The position numbers were made by a program, and so were the translations under genes. From positions 20,355,160 to 20,419,159 of the forward strand of contig OZ024927.1 in the NCBI GenBank assembly GCA_964017235.1: 64,000 nucleotides of DNA, written 5' to 3'. The DNA is from Sabellastarte sp. h YS-2021 (Eukaryota > Annelida > Polychaeta > Sabellida > Sabellidae). The notes under the pieces are model-generated. The model worked only from the letters and a program-made list of their open reading frames with translations, searched no databases and was not told the origin of the DNA. Positions 11,720 to 24,580 of this stretch are shown in pieces (position 1 is the first letter of the stretch; every line of letters starts with the position of its first letter).

Positions 11720-11891
11720 AGCTGAAACAGCCAAGGAACTGATACAGAAGGTGTTTGGGATAAAGTTCCACAAGGCATATCCAAATCAAGTGAAAACAGA
11801 ATGTGATGACAACTGTGGTGGGTGTGGAATCTACCCTAATATCATGAGAGGAAGACGAGGGGTGCAGTTACTGGCAGAACAAGGCAGGCCT
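11720..11891 (+). CDS. Exon 7 of the large gene, cysteine cluster
   Basis: Phase 2 in. The donor CCT|gtgtgt at 11892 gives phase 0, as exon 8 requires; the alternative GC donor after CAAG would break phase. Encodes ETAKELIQKVFGIKFHKAY and then CDDNCGGCGIYPNI, a tight three-cysteine cluster that marks the change from helical to cysteine-bearing sequence. Confidence 0.78.
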
Positions 11892-13391
11892 GTGTGTGAA
11901 TAATACATATAAAAATCCAAAATATGTTTGTGTAAAAGCAGACCATCTTTGTTAATGATAAATAATATGACCAGGGGCCAGTTTCACAAAAGGACTCCAT
12001 CAAGACTTTGACATAGAGTTAAAACTTTTGTCTTAAAATTAGGCCTTAAATTTGTAGTCTTAGACTTAATGGATTTCCGAAAGCCAGTAACTCTAGGCTT
12101 TGCTAAATCTTTGGCTTAAATTTTAAGTCTACCTGGAAGTGACCTTAACTTTGTTAAGCAAAGACTTTAATATAGCTGCCATAAATTTTTCACTTCGGTA
12201 AATCAGTCAAGCTTTGTTCTTAGTCACTTTTAAGTGACCCCATTATTTGCCAGACAACACCAGATGCCCCCAGATATTATTGTTATTAACTCATATTGAT
12301 AGCAACAATGAGGCATATAAGGTACCCTGCAAATCTTCCTGGCAAACAGGACTGAGGTCCCTCAGATGCCCACACCTTTAACACCTCACCATCGTCCTAA
12401 ATCAGCACAGTCAGGAAGTAACCAATTATTTTAGGATTTGACCAATGGAAACCACTGTTACACCTCTGACCTAGGATTGTTACATTGCAAAATTTTGCAA
12501 AGTATATTACTCCTTCTGTTTACTTGTTTGTAAGATTGTTTGTTTACAGCATAACTCCAAAACGACTGCACAGATGGTTATAAAATTTTAAGGAGAAGGA
12601 GAACTGTTACAACAAAGAAATATCCAAATGTGGACATGATTGGGTCAAAATCCTTTATTCTGGAGCAGAATGAGTAATATACTTTGCATAAATTTGGCAA
12701 AGTCTGCATTTGGCTTGCCTCCGAATGTCGTTTTTGTAATTGATTGTGGACATCAAATAATTTTGACATAGAATTGCACTTTCATAATAATCCAGAGTGA
12801 CATAGAAAAGGTATATTTGTTATAGAGCACCAGGAGAGTGCATACTTCCACCAAGACATGTAATCATAATGGGAAAGTCCAGATTATTTTTTGTATCCAA
12901 ACAGTGCTCCAGGTCACTCTCTAAAATTTAATGAGATCTAAGTTGGACCAAGATGCATCTTCAGTCTGATTTTTTTAAGGAAGATCCGACCAATAGTAGA
13001 GACCTTGCACATTTTTATTAACCTCAAACGTAAGAACGTAAGCGTTTCTGTTCTTAGTGATAGAACGTTACAAAGAGGGCAAGGTTTCTTACAAGCAAAA
13101 GGGTCGTCACCCTTCAACATGTATCTGCATCAGGCGCAATGCGCACGCTTGTCAAACCCAGCCATAACGTGGCCACAAACCCCTGTTCTCTGTCCGGGCA
13201 AAGACATAATAAGCTATGAACTCTCAGAAACACTTTGTAGTAAAATAAAGTTTGTTTTATGAAATATTACCCAAGAATACTTCACTTCCTTCCTTGATGG
13301 AGGTAATGCAGATTTTCTGCACTGAATTACAATTCAGCAGCCACGTTTTCTTTGAGTCCTAAAGCTATAGAAAATATTTTTATCTCACCAG
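11892..13391. other. Intron 7, mostly unrecognised
   Basis: 11,970-12,200 begins 'ggggccagtttcacaaaa', an opening seen in many animal interspersed repeats; family unknown. A family A repeat copy sits at 12829-13015. No coding evidence. Confidence 0.45.
12829..13015. repeat. Interspersed repeat family A, copy 2
   Basis: Shares 'gagagtgcatac', 'gggaaagtccagat', 'agtgctccag' and 'gatctaagttgga' in order with the copies at 8694 and 24366; truncated at its 3' end relative to copy 1. Confidence 0.7.
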
Positions 13392-13643
13392 ATTGTCACT
13401 CCATTTGATGCTCGGGTTGTACCAATCGAGGGATCCTCAGATGAACTGATGATTTATCCATTGGGAGCTGACATGAATGATTACGAGATTGTGGTGACGT
13501 TCATTAAACCAGTGCAGGAGATATTCGACTACCCACATGGGCTGTTTGTTGATGCCGGGGTGCCCATTGGAGAGGCAATGCTGTCTCCATGCCAACCAAA
13601 CTTCATACACACAGCAATCAGGAAACTTAACTCTACTGTTCAG
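13392..13643 (+). CDS. Exon 8 of the large gene
   Basis: 84 codons, phase 0 both sides (CAG|gtatga). Encodes IVTPFDARVVPIEGSSDELM, then hydrophobic/polar alternation suggesting beta strands, and one cysteine (MLSPCQPNF). It marks the shift from helix-rich to beta-rich sequence. Confidence 0.85.
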
Positions 13644-13959
13644 GTATGATGACCAGGTTAAAGACCAGGCTATAAGCTAAGTGTATATCTATGATTATTA
13701 AGAGCACAGTAAGATAATAGTAGTAGACGAAATTCATGGCAAAACACTTGGTAACTGTTCCCCACCATTACTTGGCACAACTTTAGCAGAAAATCTTCAT
13801 TTCTGATTATTTTGTATCGAATAAGGTAGATTTGTATTTGCCAAAATATTCACTGACAGAAGTGGAAGTTTTAAATAGACTTAATCCTCAAGAAAATTAA
13901 AACTGATGACCCTTTTAATTGCTTTTCAAGTAGCCATAATATAACATTTGCTTAATATT

Positions 13960-14215
13960 AATGCCCCCGACTTGGTACACAACGTAGAATAATACTCTCA
14001 AAAATTCTTAAAAATCCGGTTAATTTCCAAAATAATGCCCAGGTTCAAATAAACGCCTGGTTCAAATAAATGCCTGGTTCAAATTAGCGCCTGGGTACCA
14101 AGCACACTGTTTACAATTTATGACACTGTTTTTATACTTCAAAAGAATGCCTGGTTCAATTTAACGCCTGATCTGATGCCATTTGAAAATAATTAACGCC
14201 CGGGTCATATTTTGG
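13960..14215. repeat. Short irregular repeat, 'acgcctggttcaaat' units
   Basis: About six irregular copies of 'acgcctggttcaaat' or close variants in intron 8. A related 'aaatgcccgggg' stretch occurs near 21,890. Confidence 0.6.
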
Positions 14216-14435
14216 AAAATTACAGTAGTTAATTTATGTGCCCATGGTTACTTCAGCTACCTTCTATGGTATATTAGATATCCAGAAATGTACAATTATT
14301 GCAGATGACAACCAATTGTTGACTCATTATTTAATATTCATTTTTATGCCAAGTTAAGGCATGTACCAAGTTACACCAAGCTGTAGACAATAAAAGAGTT
14401 CAAATAATGAAAGGGTTCTACTCTATATTTTAAAG

Positions 14436-14634
14436 TCTGACTCAACCAGTCCTTTTGGCATTGAGAGAAGTCGCACTGTTCCCAAACCACATGATGATTC
14501 GGCCTGTGGTTCCAAAGACCTAGGAGAATATGTGCCTGCTGAGGAGTTTTATGACACCCCTGACCCAATGCCCAAGTATCTAGAGGGATGCAGCAAGGCC
14601 GAGTTCAAGCATATATTCAACTACTTTGATTTGG
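14436..14634 (+). CDS. Exon 9 of the large gene
   Basis: Phase 0 in, 1 out (TTG G|gtaaga). Encodes SDSTSPFGIERSRTVPKPHD and later EYVPAEEFYDTPDPMPKYLE, proline-rich and polar. Two cysteines (SACGSK, EGCSKAE) could pair. Confidence 0.84.
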
Positions 14635-17413
14635 GTAAGATTTATATATGTTTTGTTGTCCAAATTTGGTGGAACTAGTTAACGTTGTACATCTGACAAC
14701 TTATTTGGAGGAAAGTCTGATTGTCATTTATGTGATAATAAGGAATGGTTAATCACACAAAAGATTTTTTTCAGATAAAACCTAACCAAACAAAAATGTG
14801 ATTAAATTTGGGGAAAGATTTAATGATATTCTGGATTAAAAAAAAAATCCTGAATTTTAAACAGTCCCATTTTCAATTATTTGGAGTTTTCAGTTTAAAT
14901 TATTCCAGAAATAATGAGCAGATCTTTTTTCAATTTTTTATGTATGTATGGCCTAACCAAAGAAAAAATTCATTACTTTTTTCAGAAATATCTGGATCAT
15001 ATTCCACATTCTGCCCTGTGAAGGTCTGCTATGAGTACTTTCTAGTCATACATATAGTTTTGTGACAGTCGATGCATGTGCTGACCTGCTGACCATTTCA
15101 ACTGGCTACCTAAATCAGATTAAGAAATATATCATACACACAGAACTACTTTTACTTATTTCCAGTTAATCTTTGCATTGATTTGATTTGAAAATTTAAA
15201 ATCATTGGCATGAAGATTCATTATAAGAGTAACTGTATTAATTGTAATAGATTAGTGGTGCTTTCCATGAATATTCCAATGCAAGCATCTTCAAGTTACA
15301 GACATTACAAACAGTAGGAATTGTTTTATTTGGTTTGTAACAGCGCTTTTAACACATTGTATAGGTCATATCACTACAGGTAGTTTCATGGGCCGATGAA
15401 ACCAGTACATACAGTTGGTTAAGGATCTTTACTGTAAACTACCAACCAACAGCAAGCAACTACCAGCTTTCCCACTTGAGGTCGAACTTTGATCTCAGAG
15501 GTTGGAGGCAAGAGTGTTACCACTCTGCCACCGTGGCCCCATACAAACAGTAGGAGAAAGAATTACTTATGTATTTCATATTCCCAGAATGATTCCAGAA
15601 AAATCTTAAATTTGGTAGAGTAGGAAAGGTGATATTTGCCACATTATCTGCAATTCTTCAGTGAAAGATTGACACCAATTTTAATGAGTTGGTCTTACCT
15701 TTAAAGGGATGTGCCCCTTGTTGCAAATTTCACATATCGGGGCAATTTTGACATTTCTTACTGTCATAAAAACATTCCGAGTTCAAAATTAATTTCAGTA
15801 GTGGCAGTGAATTAAGTTGAGTCAGACCCTGTTTAGTTTAATCTCAAGGCAACCTGATCCTTCTGGTTATCCTGGATTGTCAGACAGCAGGGTTAAGTTC
15901 TATTAAAACTACACTATAGGGACTTTTATTTTTATAAGAATTTGTACTATTCCAATTTAATATTTTCTATTCTCGACTTTTATAGCGCTTAATCTATACA
16001 TTTTAGCAGACTCTGAGCTCAACAATCATAAGCAGTAAAATTCATCAGTCCATGAACATAGCAGTAGTTGTTACCATACTGACATTACTAAACAGAGGTA
16101 TGCTCAAAGGGCTTGATTAGACAGGACTCAAATAAAATATGCATACAGAATTTTGTCTGTAAAACAAGAACATGTGAATTTGACACAGTAGTTGAAATGT
16201 ACCAGTGAGAAAACGTCCTGCTGCTTCCTTCAATTGTGGAAAATTTATCTCTGTCATTTTTGTAGCTATATTAAGGCTTCTGAAACAATTGATATAAACT
16301 CGGCATAAATTTGATTATTAACATGTCTTACTTTCAAAGGGTGCCATGTACAATCTTACAACTCAATGTTAAAGTGAATATATATCGCAAATGATTCATT
16401 GTAGTAAAAAATCTTGAAATAATATTTATGTGTTAAAGCATATTTTTCAGCACTTTAAAAAGCCTCTTGTAGAATTTGAGAGAAATATTCAAATATTTCA
16501 TTCTATTGTTTTCTTGTCTAAGTCATGTACCTGACCAATAAATAGTTTACAGTAATCTATATGTATGTTAAGTGCTTCTCAAGTTAAGGTCAAATTGTAA
16601 TAAATTGTAAAAGAAAGTAATAGAAGTAATAGATGCCAAAATAGTAGTAACAGATTGAAAATTTAGCATTGTAATAGTGTATTAGATGTGTATTTCAGTT
16701 ATCTAATATGACTCACTCTAGGTATCTTCCTTTGATTTGCAAAGATATACCCATAAATTAAATATATACAGAAGGTCCAGTTGGTTTCTTCACAGTATAG
16801 TTAATAGTGACAATTCAATTGTTAGACTTTGTGGAAGAATTCTGTTGATGGGTAGCAAATCTAATGTTGAAAACATAAGAAACCCTATCCAATGAGTTAA
16901 AGTGTTTAAGGGAAGAAGTGTGTATGCCACCAGCTCTATGTAACAGAAAGATAATGAACACTTTGGAAGCCATGTATAGTGAGGAGGATGTTGTAGTTGT
17001 TGATAATATTTTAGATCTTTTATATATTAGAGACAAAAACTGTATCTGATTTAGAAAAGAAGAAATTGATTGTATGCTTACCTTCTTATGTATATCTTAG
17101 ACAAAATGTAAATGTGAAATAGAAATTTTTATATTTTTAACTTTGATGTCGTTTACTTGTTTATCTGTTTGTATGCATGTATTTATATCAGCATGTATAT
17201 GTAACTTCATCTATGTAATGCTTGTGCCAAGAGTACGATTGTTATAAATAAATTAATTAATTGAAAATTTGAAAATATAATGGTAATAGATTGTAAATTT
17301 GAAAACAGTAATAGATTGACTGTAATAGATTACAAGTCTGTTACTCTCATGGCATATGTCTTGTACTTTGGCAAGTTTTACCTTTTTTACTGGAAATTTT
17401 AAATCTCTTACAG
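14635..17413. other. Intron 9 with one SINE
   Basis: Contains a tRNA-derived SINE at 15384-15540. At about 16,820-17,260 a stretch with short open segments ends in 'aataaattaattaattg' and might be an old retroelement 3' end, but no domain is recognisable. The rest is AT-rich and plain. Confidence 0.5.
15384..15540 (-). mobile_element. tRNA-derived SINE
   Basis: The minus strand begins 'ggggccacggtggcagagtg', which contains TGGCAGAGTGG, an exact match to pol III box A (TGGCNNAGTGG). About 30 nt later 'aagttcgacctc' matches box B (GGTTCGANNCC) with few changes. The spacing and the 5' GGGGCCAC start are those of a tRNA-like head; the 3' body is unrelated to tRNA. It is not a tRNA gene, because the acceptor and anticodon arms do not close. 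Confidence 0.7.
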
Positions 17414-17657
17414 AGGCATTAGCTGAAAAGTTAGAGAACTTCGAACTGGATTGGGAACAGCTAGCTGAAGACATCGGGGATGAATTATTAAAGCAATGGG
17501 ATCGACTAATAGAGCTTCCGCCAATAGATCTGGAGATTGTAGACAAACTTATGGCAAACATAGAAGACATTGCCTGGGACTTCAGCTACGAACTCATCTG
17601 GAGGGTCAACGAGCCTTTCAAGAACATTCAGTACAAGTTTGATGAATTTGGAAACTG
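17414..17657 (+). CDS. Exon 10 of the large gene
   Basis: Phase 1 in, 2 out (AAC TG|gtaagt). Encodes EALAEKLENFELDWEQLAED and a tryptophan-rich amphipathic stretch (LLKQWDRLIELPPIDLEIVD). No cysteines. It returns to the helical style of exons 1-6. Confidence 0.85.
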
Positions 17658-18325
17658 GTAAGTTATTAAACTCTTTAATCGTGATTCACAAGTAGAATAG
17701 ATGTTGCAAATAGTATTTGCCGGTGTTCAATGTCTTACATTTGTTGAGCTTAATAATTATAAACTTTGCAAATTAAGAAGATGCATGCTATACTGTTTTA
17801 GGTCATAGTAAATAGATGTAATTTGTCATGTTTGGTATTATAAACATTATCTTATATTTACTAGCTTGAGACTTTTCGGTTATGTTTACATTTGTTTTTA
17901 TTTTATTAATATCAATAAACAGTTAACACCAGTATGCAAGTTTTGAAAGTGCAGGATTTTTCTCGTGTTAAGTTAATTGCAAACAAGTATTGTAGATATG
18001 AAATTAATAAGTAAACATTGAAATATTGAAAGTATTGATTGTTTTTGTCCTTCTATTGTGTATCCCAATATTCTATTTTCAGTGATATTGGCAAAGTAGA
18101 ATATCTTTTTAGGAAAATCTTTGTCAAAAATACACATATTTCCACTATTCAAACCTTATTTCCTCTTGTATCTTATGTGAAAAATTATTGATCAGTTGTA
18201 TCCAAGAATAAGAACATCTTTGCATGAGGAAGATGTATAGATATCATGAGTGTAATTGAATTTGATGCAAAGCTCCATGATAATACTTGGGGAATATTCA
18301 AGAAATGTTTGTAATTTCACATTAG

Positions 18326-18561
18326 GGTGAGAGACATCAGTTTCAATCTGCCAGAAAACATCCCAAAAATCTCAGACTTCTTCAACACCATGAATTTCAC
18401 TGTGGAAGGGTTTGGTCAGTTCCTGCTGGATGCTGAACTGGGTGGACGGTATGACAAACTGATGGGAATTGTGGGAGATTTGGGGTCATTACTGAATGGC
18501 AGTATGTGTCAAATGCTCAGTAAAATAAAACCCTCAAAAATGAGATGGGAGACCTTGAAAG
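18326..18561 (+). CDS. Exon 11 of the large gene
   Basis: Completes a split Trp codon and leaves in phase 1 (AAA G|gtaagt). Encodes WVRDISFNLPENIPKISDFF and then a helix-prone segment with one cysteine (GSMCQMLSK). NFT in FNTMNFTVEG is a possible glycosylation site. Confidence 0.85.
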
Positions 18562-19335
18562 GTAAGTCCAGTAGATACTTTATCTGTTCTAATGTTTTGT
18601 CGTTTGGGTAAAGCATTTTGTAAAACTGACGTTTTTGCAAGGGGTGTATTAGAGACCACATGAAATCTCAGTTCACATGTTATATTTTTACATGAACGAC
18701 AAAACCTGTGTATGTAATGGTAAGATTTTCTCATAAATATTCTTTTAAGTTGTATTTTGTGTAGTTGTCTTTTCACATAGAGTATAAAGCGATGTAAAAT
18801 TGTGTTATATATAAATTAAGTCATCTAAAGTAATTATTGCAAGATATATAAGAAAAACAATAAAACAACAAGGATACACCTGTATACCTAAGCCATGGCC
18901 CAACATCTCTACTATTACTTATGAGTGCAATGATAAACAAGTCTGGATCCAGAATTTGGTTGCAGACATGTTACTCCCGAAATTGAAGAAATATCTTTTG
19001 ATTAAAACTTACCCTCCATAGGTCATCTGTCTTACTAATGTGTTTCTGGTGTAACTGACCACTGGCTTTGGCTCCATCTGTCATAAGATGGAGATTAATT
19101 CCAATAAAAATACTTGTTATAATACATCAAGATATTTATGAGAATTAGGTCAGATCCTTCAAATTATGTGGTCTCATTAATCTGTGGCAATGTCAATAAT
19201 TTTCTTGGTTGCAATTCCGAAAAAGTTATCAGAATAGAAGATGTATTTTACTGGGAAAACAGAATTTGGGGGAAGATGAATGACTGTTTGTAGACTGAAG
19301 AAGATATTTTATCCAAATGTTATTATTTGTTTCAG

Positions 19336-19401
19336 ATGGAGGTTCACTTAATGGTGCAAAGGATGTCATGAAAGGTCAAATGGAAAAACTCAAAATCAAA
19401 G
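19336..19401 (+). CDS. Exon 12 of the large gene (micro-exon, 66 nt)
   Basis: Phase 1 in and out, 22 residues: DGGSLNGAKDVMKGQMEKLK and a short remainder. It is a multiple of three with equal phases, so it could be skipped without breaking frame. Confidence 0.78.
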
Positions 19402-21492
19402 GTGAGCTAATATAAAAGCAATGATAACCAAAGAAATTTCTATAAGTAGACTGGCAAGTGAATTGCAGTACTAAGGTGGATCAAGTCAATTTAGATATAT
19501 AATTTATACCTAAGATGTAACAATTTTTACATGCAGACTGGCAGCAAAATGTTTGTGAGACAACACAAACCTTTATCTATGTATTGAATTTTCCAGTTTT
19601 ATTGACATACAAATCACATAATAAAAAATTAGCAGGGCCAATATTTACAAAAGGGATCAAGAGCAAGTTGAGCCAGAAATCAGCTCAAGTTTAGTATAAA
19701 TAGCTGTAAAGTTAAGTTGTTTCTTGACTCAGAATGTGTACTTGGGATACCTTTTGTGAGTATGGTATATATTTCCAGTCCCATCATGAGAGGTAATCAA
19801 TTAAAATAATCCCTATTTATATGTGTCATTATTTAGTTCAAATTTGATGCATGGCAAATGATAAAATAATTTATCCACCATACGCTGTATATAGTCAAAT
19901 ACGGAGATATACAGAGCGGGATATATATTTTTTGTATACAACGGTGTTTAACATGGATAACAAGCATCCACAAGAGTCAGTGTTACATTAATGTCTAGAT
20001 AATTATGTAACCTACAGATATGTGTAATATATCAAAGAAAGGTATTTTTTACAATGCTTCTGTTCGTTTTTGTTGCAAAAAGTTAATTAATGTTGGTCAT
20101 AATAAAATCCTGCCTCGGCTATAACTTTTAACTTTTGACATTTTCATATTTTTTGCTATCACCATGTTGGACCATATTTCTAGCTTGGAATGTAGTACAG
20201 CCATTCCACTGTTATGGTTAGTAGTAAAGTTTATCCAATTTGAAACTTCTTGGTGCTACAATGACTACAGACAAAATCAATATGTACACCTTCAAGTAAT
20301 GATTCTGTGATTTCTAAGTGAAACCAGTTTCCCACATTGGTACATGGCCAATGAATGTACAGCTTACAAAATTCAATTTTGAATCAGTGACACCTGTTGG
20401 CTAGATGATGTTATAATATTCGAATATATCAGCTCTGTTAATATTTAGATTTCTAAGGATTCTCCCTTCAGCTTAGAAGAGTCAGGTTTTGTGGTCTTCT
20501 GTTTGCTATCTACAGGCACTGGGATGGACCATGTTTAATTAACAGTGTAAAATTTTATTGTTTACTTTATTTTTGTGCCATTTTGAAGTGTGTGTCTATT
20601 TAACAAACCAATTGATATGATTCCTATGTTTTTAGGCAGGTTGCATGTAACCAAGCCGCCTATTAGATTGATGTGTCCGACATCTGTCTGTCCGTCAACA
20701 TTTTCGTTTCCGGACTCTAACTATAAAATGCTTTGTCCAATCAAATTCAAGCTTGATACGGAGATAGATCACCATCATAGCTAGGTTCCTTTTGAAATTG
20801 GTGTTATTCGGTCCATTCGTTTGTCCGTCTTTTATCTGTTTGTCTGTCCATTAACATTTCCATTTCTGGACTCTAACTCAAAAACACTTTGTGCAATCGA
20901 ATTCAAACTTGACAGGGAGATACATCACCATCATAGCTAGGTTCCTTTCAAAATTGGTGTAATTCCGTCCGTTCATTTTTCCATTTTTTTTCCATTTGTC
21001 TCTTCATCAACATTTCCGTTTCCGTATTGTAACTAAAAAATGCTTTGTCCAATTGAACTCAAACCTGACAGGGTGATCGATCCCCATCATAGCTAAGTTG
21101 CTTTCACAAATGTTGTAATTCTGTCTGTTCGTTTGTCTGTTTTTTGTTCGTTTGTCTATCCGTCAACATTTCCGTTTCCAGACTGTAACACAAAAATGCT
21201 TTGTCCAATCGAATTTAGCTTGACAGGGAGATAGATCACCATCATAGCTAAATTGCTTTCAAAAATGGTGTAATTCCATCTGTTGGTTTGTCTGTTTATA
21301 GTATAGATACAATTATGTTACCTAGATTACAAGTTTTACATTTCTTAGCATGTCTAACACGTTTACCTTAACTGGGTGACCTAACATTTCTTTCCTTGTT
21401 TCTAAATTTAATTACAGCAGTCACTAACCTTATTGCTGCCTGCACAACCCGCCTTTAGGGGCATCTTTGACCCTCTTGTCACTGTTTTACAG
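19402..21492. other. Intron 12 with a tandem array
   Basis: Apart from the approximately 158-bp tandem array at 20645-21300, the intron is AT-rich and unrecognised. Confidence 0.55.
20645..21300. repeat. About 158-bp tandem repeat, four copies
   Basis: The block 'atcaccatcatagctaggtt' or a close variant recurs at about 20,767, 20,925, 21,079 and 21,237. It is preceded each time by a 'tttgtcc...caacatttccgtttcc' segment. Confidence 0.85.
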
Positions 21493-21705
21493 GATGTGAC
21501 AAGATTCTGGCTGCTTTGGGTAAAAGTGAGTCTCATTTCTGTGAGGTTGATCCAGAGTCCAGTTGCAATGCACTGCAGTGTATGACAAAAAACAAGTTTG
21601 ACGATATGAACATTGAAATACCCGTTGGAATTGGATTTGACCCTTGTGATATCAAGATCAAGATTGGCATTGGTCTAGAGGAAATTACTGTGGAATTTGA
21701 TATGA
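21493..21705 (+). CDS. Exon 13 of the large gene, cysteine-rich
   Basis: Phase 1 in and out. Five cysteines (GCDKI, HFCEV, SCNALQC, DPCDI), followed by IKIKIGIGLEEITVEFDM, a strongly alternating beta-strand pattern. Reads as the start of a disulphide-bonded beta domain continued by exon 14. Confidence 0.86.
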
Positions 21706-22832
21706 GTATGAAATTACTGTAATTATTATATATTAAAATCATGTATGTTGGTGCTGTTAATACCTTAGAACCTTTTCAACCATCTAAGTAGTTAAATGGT
21801 CAATAAAAATTTTAATTTGTGTTTATTCTGTGAGCATATGAAGCTTTCCAATTTCTTGGTACTTTAGTACATACCATATTTATCCATATAAATGCCCGGG
21901 GACACATTTTTTAGGGGAAAGACAGAAGTCAGAGATAGATTGGGTTTAAGCTTGTCACACAGATTTGTTTAAGATGTGATAACTAGAGATTTAAAATTAT
22001 GAATCTGATTATATATCAAAAAAGGCAAGAAGCCTATCTCTTGGTGATCTTGAATGTAAAGGCAAATGTTGGCTTTCAGATGTTTGGCTAAGTTGTAATA
22101 TACTTTAACTATTGGATCATGTTAAAGTTAATATTATCTCCTCTATGAATGAGGACCTTGAGGTTTTTCAATTAAGGTCATACATAGATCCATTGAGACC
22201 CCCTTCAGTCATGTTTTGGCATATTTTAGCTTGTAGTTATGTGAATACACAACAGAAGCCATTCAAATTTGCAAGGGAGCTTGGAAAAAACATATTGTAT
22301 TGATATACAGTGCCCTGACCTTGGACACCTTTGTTCATGTAACATTTCACACCTGCTTCTAGATAAAAAAGAATCAACTCATCCAAATGCCTTTATATCT
22401 TTTATCATTGTTTGTTCCTCATCGTTTGGAATGTTAAACAACTTACAGGAAGAAAATCATGGGTCCTGAATATTTTCTTTGGATCTGATTCGACCTTTGA
22501 AACCCTACTTCAAGGTCACTTGATTTGTTTCAATATTTATGCAAAAATGCTACTTGTCAGGCATATGTTACTTTCAGGAATTTTGACAAATTATTGTTAA
22601 ATGAACAACAAGTTTTTATGTTGGAAGTGTCTTATTTTTGCACAATTATAAATATTAACAGATGCATTGTCATATATTTCTTTTTCTTTAATCTGACAAA
22701 TAACAGAACCATTCCACTTGTCTACTGGGAACACATGATATGCATGAGATATGTGTGAGATTTCTCCTCCGAGTACTTGACTTTCAAAGACAAAAACAAT
22801 CATTGTGTTTTCTACATGCTTTGATATTACAG
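21706..22832. other. Intron 13, no recognised element
   Basis: AT-rich; several short ORFs without known motifs. Nothing I can support. Confidence 0.5.
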
Positions 22833-23096
22833 GGGCAAACTTGATCACAAGAGTAACACTGTCAGTGGCTCAAATCAACCACATCAACATCACTGCAGAA
22901 ATAACAGTGGAGTTCAATATTATCAGCAAAACGACAATTGTGGACGTGACATTACGTGCCTGCCACTCACTGCTCCCCATGTGTTTTGGTTACTCTCCAG
23001 TGTTTAACAAGCTGTCTTTTGAAATCAATGCAGAATTAGATGGGGAGGATAGAAGATGTTTTAACATCAGTCGGATGTTTATGCCATGCAAAAATA
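22833..23096 (+). CDS. Exon 14 of the large gene, beta-rich segment
   Basis: Phase 1 in and out. Encodes NLITRVTLSVAQINHINITA, then VEFNIISKTTIVDVTLRACH: alternating hydrophobic strands with four cysteines (ACHSLLPMC, RRCFN, MPCKN). NIT is a possible glycosylation site. The pattern suggests a beta-sandwich spanning exons 13-14. Confidence 0.87.
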
Positions 23097-23499
23097 GTAA
23101 GTTTTCATAATGTTTATAGCCTGTGAAGGTAGCTAGGTTTTTTTAAGCATGGCATATTTTTCTAACAATGGTCGAACTACATGATAGCCACTTGAGTAGC
23201 ATTGTAAATGTTCAACACTGATTTATCAGTTTATTGCTGTTTGTGGTTATAAAAACCAAGAACTGGTTATAGATTTGTCAAAAAAAAACCAGCATTGGAT
23301 TCAACATTAAGTAAAATTTCCTTTCAATGTTTCTGAAAGATTTAAATCAATATTGTTTAAGGTTTTTATGATGAAATACCTAATTTCATTTAACCTTCTT
23401 AGCTATTAACCCGATAAAACATTTAAAATTAGCGAAAATTCTGTTATTATTATGCCCCCAACATTTTAATCGAATTTTTAATTGAGCAAGGATGATAGA

Positions 23500-23960
23500 A
23501 ATTAAAGCAAACCGTACTCAACAGTAAAAAGCCCATGAAGAGATCATCCATCGTATTATAGTAGTTATACACAATTGAGAATATGTTATATAAAACTTTC
23601 AATTAATAATTTTTTCAGCAATGTTTTTCTTACATGTTACACCAACAGAAAGCATGCCCAACATATACTAGAGATAGAGTATCCAATGAACACTTTAAGG
23701 ACATTATCTCACTTCTGCTAGACCTCTTACACATGTACTTTTTTATAATTGAGTACTTAGGATCAGAAAGTAAAGCAAAAAGTACTCAAAAGTAATCAAA
23801 ACATATGTAAACAACTAAGAGTATGTAATTTAGTCATGTTGTTACCTGTTACATCAACAGGAAGTAAGTTTAACATATACCAGAGAGAGAAGTTAATGAA
23901 TATTTTAAGATAGTTGATTTCTGCCAAAAATCTCAGACAAGTACCTGTTGTTGATATAAA
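23500..23960. repeat. Two diverged copies of an approximately 240-bp repeat
   Basis: 'ttacaccaacagaaag...agagatagag' near 23,637 recurs as 'ttacatcaacaggaag...agagagagaa' near 23,850. The 'aaagcaaa..gtactcaa' block precedes both. Confidence 0.6.
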
Positions 23961-24148
23961 CACCACACCAAAAATGCATAGTCCCAAGCATTATGCTGAT
24001 ATTATAGTACCAATATACATTTTTGTTTGTGGTAATCAGAAGAGCCAATGAATGACATTCTAGCCGAGACATAGTAGTTTGTTTGCAACTGTAGTAGAAG
24101 AAACTTTATGGTTTATTACAACACAATCATATTTTTTGGCAAATGCAG

Positions 24149-24309
24149 GTAGTTCCCCTGGTTCATACAGTCTTGCCAGACAAATAACTGTGGAAAATAT
24201 CAAGCAGTGGAAGATGGAAGACTTCCTCTACTCACTGGACAGATTTAACCTCAGCCGTGGAGATGTGAATACCATGCTGGATGAAGCCAGAGTGGCTGTC
24301 TTAGAAAAG
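24149..24309 (+). CDS. Exon 15 of the large gene
   Basis: Phase 1 in, 0 out (AAG|gtaata). Encodes SSPGSYSLARQITVENIKQW and then helix-prone RGDVNTMLDEARVAVLEK. No cysteine. Confidence 0.84.
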
Positions 24310-24365
24310 GTAATAAATTAACTCATCTTGTCAGCTGTAGCTGTTATCTGACAGAACAAGTATAA

Positions 24366-24580
24366 CAAGAGCACTCAGAGAGTACAGACCTCCACCAAGG
24401 TATGTAATAATAAGTAAATGGGAAAATCCAGATAATTTTTTTGCATCCAGTGATCCAGATAACATAAACTTTAATGGGATCTAAGTTGGGGTCGAGACCC
24501 ATCTTTTGATTTTTTTCTCATAATATTTGTATAATGCTGCTAATAAAAACAAACAGACAGAAAAGGTTATGAAAATAATA
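24366..24580. repeat. Interspersed repeat family A, copy 3
   Basis: Opens 'gagcactcagagagtacaga', with 'atgggaaaatccagat' and 'aatgggatctaagttggg', as in the copies at 8694 and 12829. Confidence 0.7.

Noticed and set aside
11884..11890. GC-AG intron donor at the end of exon 7 (CAAG|gcaggc)
   Set aside because: It would leave phase 1, while exon 8 needs phase 0; the GT eight bases further on fits.
11970..12200. A specific named repeat family ('ggggccagtttcacaaaa')
   Set aside because: The opening is common in many animal genomes, but I could not define borders or a family from this single copy.
15384..15540. A functional tRNA gene
   Set aside because: Boxes A and B are good, but the anticodon and acceptor stems do not close and the body continues with non-tRNA sequence, as in a SINE.
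16815..17260. A retroelement 3' end in intron 9
   Set aside because: The tail looks suggestive, but no RT, endonuclease or other motif can be read in any frame.
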